Origin: Mesostigma viride
Taxonomy: Eukaryota > Streptophyta > Mesostigmatophyceae > Mesostigmatales > Mesostigmataceae
DNA: 43,911 nucleotides
Reading direction: 5' to 3'
Assembly (NCBI GenBank): GCA_009746045.1
Contig: RPFO01000231.1
Span: 1,106,388-1,150,298, forward strand
The notes under the pieces were generated by a model that made no database searches, had not been told where the DNA came from, and worked only from the letters and a program-made list of their open reading frames with translations. Shown piece after piece: positions 17,648-27,182 of the stretch (positions within the stretch are counted from its first letter, which is position 1; the number at the start of each line of letters is the position of its first letter). The position numbers were made by a program, and so were the translations under genes.

Positions 17648-19363
17648 CCCTTAATTTGTACTGAGTCCGTTTTCGTGGCGCCAGTTAAACTCGCGCCACT
17701 CTAACGGACTGAGTTTGTGGCAGAACCAGGCGCCGCGCCAAAAATACTTCAACGGTCAAACCTGGGGGGATCGAAAGATCTAGACGTAAGCTATGCCTGG
17801 CACTATTCAGACCGTACTTTGGACAACTGGCCAGGGAGATATACTCAATCAAAGTTGGGGGGGTACCATGGTCAAACGGGACCGACGTGAATGAAAATAA
17901 TTGACGTCCGCGGCTATGGCGGTGCAGGCAAATGACTGGTACGAGAGCATGGCTTGGAATTTTGAACTCAAATTTTGTAGTAATTATCCTTGAGTGTTAT
18001 AAAGGTTATATCTCTGGCCGTGAAGCGTCTGGATGTGCGCAAGTATGTCTCTAGGTTCTAATCGGTGCAGCAGATCCTGTCAGCGGCCAGGCGGTGACAG
18101 TGCGTATGCTACCTGTTGTTCGGCAGCAAACGTCCATATATTTGCGCGTGGATAGACTTGTTACGTTATTCTTGACATGTTTTATTAGCGATGACGGCCA
18201 GGAAAGGTTCGAGGCTATGTCCGTGAGGTGGGAGTGATGGCTCCCGCACAGCAGGTAATCTGCGGTTTCGACCTGGTACGTATTAACATGTTAGCGTGTA
18301 TACATTACAGTACCAAGTCGTCCTATCGTTTATAAACTAGTTGTAGACATGTAATCGATGGTTTTTACTTGTCGTTTTGTTGCTTTAGTGCTTGTACGCG
18401 TTCGCTTGTGATGGTTGGGGAATACCACTATGTCACGCAGATTTTGGACCAGATTTGATTGCTATTAGCTAAGGCTTCAACGAAACCAGTGAAGTAGCGT
18501 TTGGTATTGTCTCTTAACATGGTGGGCTTGATAACGGGATGCTTTTCCCTGCACAGACATAGCGAGACAATTGGTTTTCTGGCCAGCTCTAGGCATTGCT
18601 TCTTGGTTTGCTGGCCCAAGTTATCCTTCTGCTTGTGCGTCCATAGTGCATGCAAGAAACATGAATGGCCAGGGCCTGCTTGCATGGAAGCACAACCAGG
18701 TGAGTTCTTTTGTTTTCTCTATCATTGCCAATCATTGGAATTGCTTTATAGTGTGTTGGATGCATTGATAATGTAGCTCCTTGTGAACCCGTTATACGCT
18801 TGGTTTTGGGCCTTGGCACAAGCTTTATACTTGTTGTATAGCATGCTGTTGTGATTTTTAAGCTGGAAATGTGTTGGGAATCCATGTGTGGCCATCTATG
18901 ATGTTTTGTGCCACGTTGGAATTGAATGCCTATACGGTAGTGCTACCAAAACACCCCAAAATAACTGCATCCGTTATAACGGTCTGAGCTATTTTGGGCT
19001 GTATGCTAGCTAGCCTGTGCAGTTCTATGGCATGTCATGTTGTGAATGCATCTATGGCATGCTTGTGATTATCTTAAACTCCCCTCAAAGGGCCAGGGTC
19101 AGCAGATTTTGAGAAATGGTCCATATTGCATTATATATCTCTTGAACCCCATCTGCACCGTACCCCCTTGGGGGGGGTGCTATTTATAGCAGCTGTGGGG
19201 CATAGATATGTGACCAATGACATGACCCCAAAGTTATTTGATATAAAAGCATCCTTGGTTCCAAGGTGGGGCCAGAAAATGTTATTTGGCTAGATACTCT
19301 CATACTTACTAAGATGCCCATACTCAGTCCGTTCTGGTGGTTCCAGTTGACACAATTGAAGGG
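17648..19363. mobile_element. piggyBac-like non-autonomous DNA transposon
   Basis: TTAA at 17644-17647 and 19364-19367 flank ends reading CCCTTAATTTGT and, inverted, CCCTTCAATTGTGT. Both ends carry an inner AACGGACTGAGT motif; at the left end it also occurs inverted, giving a hairpin. TTAA target duplication with CCC-starting ends is the known signature of the piggyBac superfamily. No transposase-like frame is seen in the 1716 bases. It interrupts family A sequence. Confidence 0.7.
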
Positions 19364-19448
19364 TTAATAACTGCGTCACGTGAGCATAAGTCCTCAGTGG
19401 GAGGGGAACATGGGATGGAATGGATGGTGTAAGCTATGCCCGAGCAAT

Positions 19449-20699
19449 ATACAGTGTCTAAACACTTCTGAACCTGAATCCGCCCATCTCAGCGGCACCG
19501 TGAAATTTTCAGACAACTGAGAAAACAGTTTGCCCTGGCGCAGCACACTTGCAAATAGTCGTTCCATAGCATACATTTTAAACCATAAGCCCAAACTGAT
19601 CCGACGCAAAATGATGCATTAACGCGCCCACACGAGCCTGGGACCTACGCCATCCATAGCCGCACCTCACGGGGCACTTTTCAGTGTTCACTGTGAGCGC
19701 ATCAAATTATTGATGTTGCCCAAGTCATATAATTGTACAGTCAACAATCGTACAATGTTTTTGTTTACATTGTTAGTGGAGCATTGTAGTTGCGTATTGG
19801 GATTTGGGGGCCAAACGCCAATGCCCGGCCCGTCTAGGCAGGTGTCCTGGTCTATGGCGTACAAGCATTCACGCCGTAAGTTGGGTTGGCTTAAGTTGGG
19901 TTCACGCCTTAAGTTGGGTCAAATAGGGTTTCGGCATTCCAAGTTCAAAATAGTTCAGAATATTATGTTTTAGTATCTTTAGTTCAAATTAGTAGAATTT
20001 AGTTTAATCATTCACGCCTTAAGTTGGTTTCACGTCTTAACTTGGGTTGACAAAAACCTCGAACCCAACTTAAGGCGTGAATGCCTGAATTGTATCATGT
20101 ATGCCCGTTCAGAACTAAACTGTGGCGCCAGAATTATGGTTCATACCCAGGTCAATGGTCAATGGTCATACCCCAATTGCTCGTGAGCTGCAGTATCTGC
20201 AGCTACAGTACTGTACAGTAATTCAGTTCTGTTCAGCCCTGCGGCGTGGGACCCAGTAGGCAATAACAACACCACCAATAGCCAGCACATGGGACGATCA
20301 TGCCTTCAGGCTTCAGCAATGCGACACCGCTGTCAGTAGGTATGCTCGCGAACCATCGAGGTTTGCATCCTCGCCCTTGTCTCCATGAAAGCTTGACCGA
20401 TAGCTAAATTGCGGTCGCCTGGTCGATCCGCTCATTTGATATCGATGACGCTGTCCAAATTTATGTCGGATTAGCTCTAAACGTAACAACAGGTGTGCCT
20501 TCAAATAGGCGTATTCATGAGGTCTCGTCGGTTTGGTTTCTTCTGTGCTGGTAAATTGAGAGGCGTTATAATCTGCAAGCTGAAATAAGGCGTCTGTCCT
20601 GGCTGGCTAGCGTGAAGTTCGGTCTTGCTGATGTCGTCAGCGGCAGTCTGACGCGCGAAAGTCTTAAAGCCTTTCTTTTCTCCTACTTGACCCATCACG
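19449..20699. other. intergenic region upstream of the C9orf78/Tls1 gene
   Basis: No gene recognised. It continues the unique DNA left of 15586. It holds the small inverted-repeat element at 19865-20084. The last few hundred bases should contain the promoter and 5' UTR of the gene at 20700; no TATA box or other clear signal was identified. Confidence 0.4.
19865..20084. mobile_element. 220-bp MITE-like inverted repeat
   Basis: The left end GCATTCACGCCGTAAGTTGG matches, inverted and with one change, the right end CCAACTTAAGGCGTGAATGC. Internal copies of 'cacgccttaagttgg' occur near 19900, 20016 and 20029. No target duplication is obvious. The class is unknown. Confidence 0.65.
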
Positions 20700-21578
20700 A
20701 TGGTTAAAAATTACCGGAAACGCAAGGCCTTGGATGATGAAGGTGACGGAGAGGAAGAGACCGTTCCCGTGGCCCAGCTGCTGGAAGAGACCCGCTTCGC
20801 GCAGCAGCAACGGCTGAGGACTAAAGGCGTGGAGGCCGAGAAACTGCTGATCGGGCCAGCGACCACGACGCTCAAAGCCGCCGCTGAGGCCGAGGTAGCC
20901 AAACCAGAGGATGCGGCCCACGCGCTGCAAGACACGTTCTCTGCTGAGACGCTGCAGGCGGCCGACGACCCCCACATGATGAAGTTCATCGAGGAGGAGC
21001 TGCGTAAGCAGAGGGGCGAGCAGCCCGAGACCTCCCAGGCGGAAGCCGAGAAGAATCTGGAAGCCGAGCTGTACGTGATCCCCGAGCACCTGAAACCGGT
21101 CCCGCGGAACAACGACACCAACGAGGAGCAGTGGGCGACGGGCATCTCCGAGGTCCAACTCCCCGTAGATCACAAGGTGAAGAACATCGAGGCCACCGAG
21201 GCGGCCAAGCGCGCGATGCTCGAACGGAGGGCCAACTGGGCGCGCAGGGACGCGTACGCGGGCCCTGGCAGGGGCGGGCTGGCCCTCCCTGCCAGCTTCA
21301 GCGCTGACTACAGCACACGCGCGCGCGAGTACGCGATCCAGATGCGCATGCGCGACAATCCGAATGCGCGCGAGCGGGGGGTGGACTTCGACGGGTTCCG
21401 GGGAGGGGGAAGGGGCGGGGGCGGGGGGCGGGGGGGCTGGGGGGGAGGGCGGGGTGGCGGTGGCGAGTTCCGTGGTGGCATGGGTCGTGGTGGTGATATG
21501 CCACGTCAGACGGCCACCGATGACATCATCTTGGACCGCTTCCGTAAGCGGGAGCGTGATCGCCTCATGCGGCGCTGA
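20700..21578 (+). CDS. C9orf78/Tls1 (HCA59) family protein
   Basis: Intronless, 292 residues, close to the 289 recalled for human C9orf78. The start is the first ATG after a non-coding stretch. It begins with a basic K-N-Y-R-K-R-K, then an acidic patch, then LLEETRFAQQQR (about 24-35). TFSAET (about 80) precedes DDPHMMKFIEEELRKQRG. LYVIPEHL (about 122) and GISEV...KVKNIEATEAAKRAML (about 143-172) follow. The C terminus ends DDIILDRFRKRERDR. All these blocks have counterparts in the family. A Gly/Arg-rich RGG-like insert (about 235-265) is unlike the animal proteins as I recall them. Known members are nuclear and spliceosome-associated; fission yeast Tls1 affects splicing and telomeric silencing. 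The same role is inferred here. A TGTAA at 22581-22585 may be its polyadenylation signal. Confidence 0.9.
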   Translation: MVKNYRKRKALDDEGDGEEETVPVAQLLEETRFAQQQRLRTKGVEAEKLLIGPATTTLKAAAEAEVAKPEDAAHALQDTFSAETLQAADDPHMMKFIEEELRKQRGEQPETSQAEAEKNLEAELYVIPEHLKPVPRNNDTNEEQWATGISEVQLPVDHKVKNIEATEAAKRAMLERRANWARRDAYAGPGRGGLALPASFSADYSTRAREYAIQMRMRDNPNARERGVDFDGFRGGGRGGGGGRGGWGGGRGGGGEFRGGMGRGGDMPRQTATDDIILDRFRKRERDRLMRR

Positions 21579-22970
21579 TGTCATCATTGTTTCGCGTCGG
21601 GGACTGACGTCATCGTCGTGGTTGTCCCCGTTGGTTTTTGACATGGCCGTTTACTCTTGATTTACTCATGATGATGGCTGTGGAATTGAGGTCGGCAGCA
21701 GAGGAACCGATAACTGATAACGAGGAGGGAATGCACAGAAGAGGAGCGCTGCGCTGCTAAAAGTGCTTTTTACACTATCCCTTGATGAAGTGTCAGGGAG
21801 TCTGAGACCTAGACGCATGGCACGGTGACAGCAGCGAGAAGGAAGGATTGCCGGGAAGCTTCGTCGTTGTCATGCAAGCCAGCCCCCTTCCGGCACTGAC
21901 AAGCGGAGGGTGAATTTGGTGGTGGCGCTGGTGCTTGTGGTAATGGCGGTGGCGCTAGTGGTGGTGCATGCCTGCGGTCATCACCAAACTTACCGGGTCG
22001 CTGCCACGCATGGAGCTTGTTCAACATTATCGCAAGCCAAACCCCCTTGCTTTCAGGATTGCCTTGCAAAGCCGTGGCTACGCCCAACGTTCGCATTGCT
22101 GCTGGCACTCGGTACTCTCTGTGCCAGGCGCACTTAGGTGGGGACGGACCCGGGTGGACCTGGACGATTGGAGTCATGAAATGCACGTGACTGCGTGAAG
22201 TCGGATAGTCCTGTGGTCTCGAGTGTATTTCATGGGCTTCAAGGCCAGTCCCATGCCCCCTTCTTATTGTGCATCAAACAGGTTTGAAAGGTACCTACTC
22301 AAGTTGGTACCCAATTGACTCTCCCAATGGAGCCGCATTAATGAATGAATGGACTTCAAGTCTGGCTTGGTTCTGGTTGTTCAAGTGTTTCATGGACTTT
22401 GAAGTGAGACGACCAGTCAACTGTTGTTGGTCTCATCGTTCCTTAGTACTCAAGTTTTGTTGGGAAATGGATTATGGGAACCCCCACGCAGGACCCCTTT
22501 GGAATGCAACGGGAGTTGTGTCCCACTCCAAGGAAGTGGCATTGAGGGACAGGTCGTTGGCTAGGAGAAAGGGTCACAGTTGTAATCTAGGAATCGTTAT
22601 TGAGGGAGACAACTCTTCCTGTGAGTTATGATCACGTGCTATTGACATAGAAGGGCCAGAAGTCTACTTACTCTTGGTTGAGCTGCAGTGTAGCTACCTG
22701 GCGCTCGTTGACTAAACTTACACCGTACACTAGCAATTAGTGAATTCAGTACGTAGTGACACTCACTAATATCAATTTGTGAGACAACGTAGTGTTACAT
22801 ATATTCAATCCAGATTTTTCGTTTATGTTTATTTGGGTGCCTTCACTCTGATGTAGGTAATTAAAAAATATATATTCAATCCAGATTGAATACAAAGAAT
22901 AGTTGTCTAACTTAATAGTGACCTATTGGGTCAGCGCTACTTTTTAACGTATGATCGAGCCAGTTAGGCA
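21579..22970. other. 3' UTR and intergenic DNA after the C9orf78/Tls1 gene
   Basis: Probably begins with a long 3' UTR; TGTAA at 22581-22585 is the only good candidate signal noticed. Later sequence is AT-rich; 'tatattcaatccagat' occurs at about 22800 and again at 22871. No gene is supported. Confidence 0.4.
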
Positions 22971-23233
22971 GACACTCCTGGCCAGTTAGGCTCGAAACAC
23001 ACGCCCTGATCAAGCAAGCTGTTTCCGGCCCCACCGTCTAGGTCATCGATCTAGTCGCTCTACACGTAAGCAAGCAATAATTTCAATTAATGCACAAGGC
23101 TACACATTTCCATAGATCTCCATTCATATTCATCATCCCAAACGACTCGAAAACACGGACAAGATAACGGCAGGCTCAAGCTACCGTGGTCCGGATTCTC
23201 CCGATTTCTGGCCTGCGCTGGTTGTACGTCTCC
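22971..23233. repeat. long direct repeat, copy 1
   Basis: Starts gacactcctggccagttagg and ends at the 'cctgcgctggttg...tctcc' block. It matches 23359-23613 with point changes and small indels. Both copies hold 'acgccctgatcaagcaagct' and 'gacaagataacggcaggctc'. A diverged piece of its end also occurs at 2205-2255. Non-coding. Confidence 0.85.
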
Positions 23234-23358
23234 TTGGTATGAGCCAGATCAATGTCGTTAAGCAATTAAACAATAAATTATAACATTATAACTTAATTAT
23301 AACGTAATATAACTGACTAGCTAGACCTTTTCAGTGGTTTTCCATTTGCTCACCACTA

Positions 23359-23613
23359 GACACTCCCGGCCAGTTAGGCTCGAAACACACGCCCTGATCA
23401 AGCAAGCTGTTTCCGGCCCCACCGTCTAGGTCATCTTGTCGCTCTACACCTAAGCCAGCAATAATTTCAATGCACAAGGCTACACATTTCCATCTCCATT
23501 CATATTCATCATCCTGAACGACTCGAAAACGCGGACAAGATAACGGCAGGCTCGAGCTACCACAGTGTGGTCCGGATTCTCCCGATTTCTGGTGGCCTGC
23601 GCTCGTTGTCTCC
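23359..23613. repeat. long direct repeat, copy 2
   Basis: Second copy of the repeat at 22971-23233. It is followed at about 23617-23665 by a sequence like the minus-strand 3' end of family B elements (ataacatgactcagtacgtt...), so the repeat may be part of a retroelement remnant. Confidence 0.8.
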
Positions 23614-23786
23614 TTAATTGATAACATGACTCAGTACGTTGGGAGATCATGTGCAGCACGTACAACGCCCACACTAGTTGATTGCATACCAAATTTCTTC
23701 CCTTCTCCGTCCCGAAACATACGCCAGAGTTTGGTTTTCCGTGCTGTACACTTGTCTTCTCCCGGGCTCACTTTTGCAAAAAACAT

Positions 23787-24079
23787 TAAATTAAAATAAA
23801 TTAAAACATTAAAACATTAAATTAAAACATTAAATTATAACATGACTCCGTTGGGAGATCATGTAGCACATATTCCCGTGGATGGATGGAGGGGGGACAA
23901 AGCCGCGAAACCGAACTAATCTAACTCTAAGCTAATCTAATCTAGAAAACCCTACCTATTCTACTCAGCAAAGCGCCCCTTCCGCTTGGGGGGAGGGGGC
24001 TTGCCCACAGGAGCGGGCGTATGAGCCTGGACAATGGTCTTCCACCTCTTCTTGTCCTTAGCAGTCCAAGCAAGAGAGA
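23787..24079 (-). mobile_element. 5'-truncated family B-related element (293 bp)
   Basis: Duplication GCAAAAAACAT at 23776-23786 and 24080-24090. AT-rich tail (23787-23840), hairpin (about 23843-23872), 3' UTR, then the end of ORF2 (VQAHTPAPVGKPPPPKRKG... and stop near 23966). The ending differs from family B (KGRFAE rather than RRRFDE), so this is a sister family. Confidence 0.88.
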
Positions 24080-24159
24080 GCAAAAAACATAAGTCGATCC
24101 TAAGTCCAAAGTACCTTTTTCTCCTGTTATGGCGAGTTCTCATGCAAATCCAATCTAAC

Positions 24160-24800
24160 CACGAGCCACGAGCCACGAGGTAGCCATGGCTAGGACGGCG
24201 GAGCACACAACTTTCACGTTTGGGCACCAAATTCGGCGCCCGTGAATATCACAATCCCTTCGTCTTTCTAAGACGCACACGCTGATATATTTTCCCAAAA
24301 CTAAAACGCAATATTATGGCGGGCAAATCAACGCTCGACTACGCAACGCAGCCTGACGGCTGCGCTGAGCCAAGAAAATTCGCCTGCAGCTCCGACTGCA
24401 GCTTCGCCCGGCAGATCAGGCAGCGGTGACACTACTCAAGAGTTAGTAGTGCACTCGGCGCTCCTGCGGCCTGGCCCCTGGGCCTCGCCTGATCCCAAGC
24501 GCAACCGCCCAGCGGAATCGCGCCCACCAGAACCGCCCGCGCTCGGCTAACTAATATCAGGTTCAATGTCGCCGACCACAACTGGACCAACATGGCCCCG
24601 ACCAGTGCCCTGTCCTGCATCTTTTACGGGGACTACTACGCCTCGCTTTACGACCTGTGCGGCCCCCCCAAGCTCCGGACAGTATCAACCGCCTCATTCA
24701 TCTATACGACTTAGACGGCACATGGTGTCCCCTCACCTATGTGACGTCCGGACCATCCCCAAGATTCCCGCCCCCGCGCCGGTCAGCACCTCATCCTCTG
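24160..24800 (+). pseudogene. 5' UTR and broken ORF1 start of a retroelement, plus strand
   Basis: Bases 24160-24560 are an inverted, diverged match to 26231-25830. The ORF1 start (ATG near 24317) soon meets a stop at 24427-24429. Homology with the minus-strand ORF1 resumes in another frame up to about 24700 (for example F-Y-G-D-Y-Y against F-F-G-T-H-A). The fragment ends where the minus-strand ORF1 begins. Confidence 0.6.
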
Positions 24801-24808
24801 CTCACTTC

Positions 24809-26231
24809 TCATGCGCTCTGATGGCGAGATTGGGCCAGGGTCAGGTCGTCGTCCAGCGTGAAGTGAGTCCTTGAGAGCTTCTTGCGGTTTTTTAGAAACA
24901 ACAGCTTGTCCCCCATGTACTTAAAGGTGAGGAGCACGGGTGCCGGGCCAGCCTTACCCCGCGCGCGGGGGAGGCGTACAGCCGACATCCGCAGCTCACC
25001 AGTGAGGTGCATGGGGGCAAGAATGTCGCGCTTAAATGCCGTGGGAAGAGTCGTCGAGGTCTCATCTGCATGCCGGCTGGTCGAAGTGCTTGACGATGAC
25101 GTTGTGGCTGCGCTGGGTGCGGTCGGCCTCCTCGCGGAGGTCGAGGGCTTGTTGCTTAAGCTGTGCCGCCCGCGATGGTGGAGGTGGTGGAGGTGGCGTG
25201 GTGCTTGAGCAGGTCCGCCCATGCAGGTCTGGGTAGGAGGGGCGTCGTCGCCTGGGCCAGCGGGGGCTGGCTTGGCGGCAATGTCCTTCACCGACTGGGC
25301 GGTGATGCCGGCGGTGTTCTGCATGCACTCGATGGCGATGGCGGTGTCCTTGAGGCGCTGGTCGATGTCAAGAAGCTGGGCCTTGAGGGCGGCGGTGGAG
25401 GTGGAGGTGGCAGCGGAGGTGGAGGCGAGGAGAGTGGAGGTGGAGGTGACGGTGCTGGAAATGTGAGGGAGCTCAGCAGCCAGCGTGCCGCCCATTGCCG
25501 CCACATCTGTTTCACGTGCTGCTCGAAAGCTTCCTGGAGGAGGGTGCGGATGATGGCTTCGGTGGCGAAGGTGGGGGGGGCCGGGGCGGGCGGTGGGGAA
25601 GCCCAGATCTCGGCGTCGGAGCGCCCGACTGGAGGGAGCAGAGGGCGAAGCGCTGGAGCCGGGGGCGATTCATGCGGAGAACTTTTGGGAGATCCTCGGC
25701 GGTGTCGAAAGGCTGGCCGGCACCTGGCCAGCGGCCGCGGTTGTGGGAGATGAGGTGCGAGCACAGGGCTACAAGCGAGGCGTGCGTGCCGAAAAACACG
25801 GCTTCCATGAAGGCTCCCGGGCTTCGTGTCCAGAAGCCAGGTGCATTGACGTCAAAGGCGATCTCGTCCCAGTGCAGCTCGGCAGGGCGACTGCGCTTGG
25901 GCTCAGGCGATGCAGATGGCGAGGCAAGCCCGGGGGGCTGGGCGATCACCAGTGCGCGTCTATTGTCACCGCTGCCTTCCGGACCTGAGGGCGAAGCTGC
26001 AGCCGGAGCTGCAGACGTATTTTCATTGCTTAACGCACCCGCCAGGCTGCGTTGCGTAGATGATCGTTTGCTCGTCATATATTGCGTAACAGCTTCGGAA
26101 AATTATAGCAGTGTGTGCGGCTTAGAAAGACGAAGCGATGGTGATATTTACAGCCGAATTCGGTGCCCAAACGTGAAAGTTATGAGCTCCGCCGTCAGCC
26201 ATGGCTACCTCCTGGCTTGTGGCTTGCATGG
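24809..26231 (-). pseudogene. retrotransposon ORF1 with 5' UTR, frameshifted and 3'-truncated
   Basis: Read on the minus strand, the 5' UTR starts near 26231 and ORF1 starts at ATG 26078 (MTSKRSSTQ). The frame changes at about 25650 and again near 25505. The third segment has a Ser/Thr/Ala region with heptad-like LLDIDQRLKDTAIAIE, then an RRM-like part (VLLTFKYMGDKLLFLKN), then FTLDDDLTLAQ, where it stops abruptly. Known L1-type ORF1 proteins are nucleic-acid chaperones with this order of coiled coil, RRM and C-terminal domain. The missing C-terminal part matches 12734-12886 and 26279-26400. Confidence 0.72.
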
Positions 26232-26239
26232 CGGATAAG

Positions 26240-26700
26240 CTGTTGTGCAAGAAGCCCTCGGGGACTTCCTGCACGCTGGACGATGACTTGACCCTGGCGC
26301 AGCAACAGCGGCAACGGGAGCTATAGCCGACCTACCTCCAGCTCCGGCAGAGCGCAGGGGGGAAACCAGTATATTGGTGCGCCTATAATCGCCGACTAAT
26401 TCCCATGGATGATGCAGAAGTCTGATTTGCGACTGAGGCTCTGGCGATTGGGCTCACTCCGAGCCACCGCCCGACCTCTTTCTACTTGATGGCTCTCGAG
26501 TCCTGTATCAGGACCGCGTCATTGAAGTTGCTGGGTAGCTTACTCCCCAGCTGCGAGGTCGATGCGGACCACCGTATCTCCCTCGCCTGGCACGCTTTAC
26601 GCCAATACCAGGCCCTGTGGCGCAAGCCCTTGGGCAAGCTAGAGAAACAGGACCTGGCAGTCGCCCTGCCAAGCCGAACTGGGAAAAGTCTACCAACCCA
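26240..26700 (+). pseudogene. retroelement debris: ORF1 C terminus then ORF2 fragment
   Basis: 26279-26425 encodes TLDDDLTLAQQQRQREL, a stop (TAG 26323-26325), then PTYLQLRQSAGGKPVYW. After that, 26430-26700 is a diverged ORF2 stretch equivalent to the LLDG...KLLGSWLP...RIGLAWARL part of family B, with stops and shifts. It may be the continuation of the plus-strand element at 24160-24800. Confidence 0.6.
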
Positions 26701-26703
26701 ATT

Positions 26704-26800
26704 CTGGGTATGTTGTCCCCTTGGGCCAGGCCACGTCAGAATATGCCGCCCTGGCTGGCCGATCCGCTGGGGGCCGGCCAGACCAAGGGCGTCGTAGCCA
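26704..26800 (-). mobile_element. short family B ORF2 fragment
   Basis: Read on the minus strand it matches the family B stretch for GLAGPQRLGQPGRHILTWPGPK (compare 31829-31896). It has no recognisable ends. Confidence 0.7.
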
Positions 26801-27182
26801 TAGCTCCGGTAGATTCAAGTTCGCCTTCACCATCATCATCGATTTACCCACAGCTCGATCCCAGTGGGACTATGTGTTGACCGGTGCACCAGATTTTTTG
26901 CTGACACGAACAGCGTCTGCACAAGCTCGCGTTGGGCATATTCAATTGCACGTATCGAAGTTGTCTCACTTAGTATGGCAAGCCATATGTAACTGGTAAC
27001 ATACTCCTTTGTTTTCATTGCTGTGTTTGTCGCGCGCCGGTTGATGGAGGAGGTGCGTCGCCTTTCCCCTGACAGTTTGCCGCTGGTCTTCATTTTTGTT
27101 GACTATATCAAGGCCTAATAAATTCGTTCGCTTTCAATGCACCTGAGCCGGAGCCCGCGCTGCGAACCCTTCTCTCCTATCA

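Larger units (their letters stand above)
15600..19434 (-). mobile_element. composite nest of family A elements and a DNA transposon
   Basis: Outer duplication TATGCCCGAGCAAT at 15586-15599 and 19435-19448. The left end is a very long (TTAA)n tail (to 15676) plus the family A hairpin at 15679-15697. The right end (19368-19434) is again family A 3' UTR. Inside are further elements at 15703-16263, 16459-16706, about 16728-17640 and 17648-19363. Family A 3' UTR at 16264-16458 continues the outer copy. The order of events right of 16717 could not be fully resolved. Confidence 0.75.

Noticed and set aside
18428-18885. Small frames on both strands inside the piggyBac-like element, considered as a transposase remnant
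   Set aside because: They overlap on opposite strands, are under 100 codons, and show no DDE-type or other transposase motif.
20664-21644. 326-codon antisense frame over the C9orf78/Tls1 gene
   Set aside because: The plus-strand protein matches a known family along its length; the antisense frame is a composition artefact.
22269-22631. 120-codon plus-strand frame
   Set aside because: No recognisable domain, no splice or start context, and located where a long 3' UTR is likely.
24809-26238. Plus-strand Gly-rich frames (up to 247 codons)
   Set aside because: They are antisense to the ORF1 pseudogene, which has recognisable retroelement ORF1 features on the minus strand.
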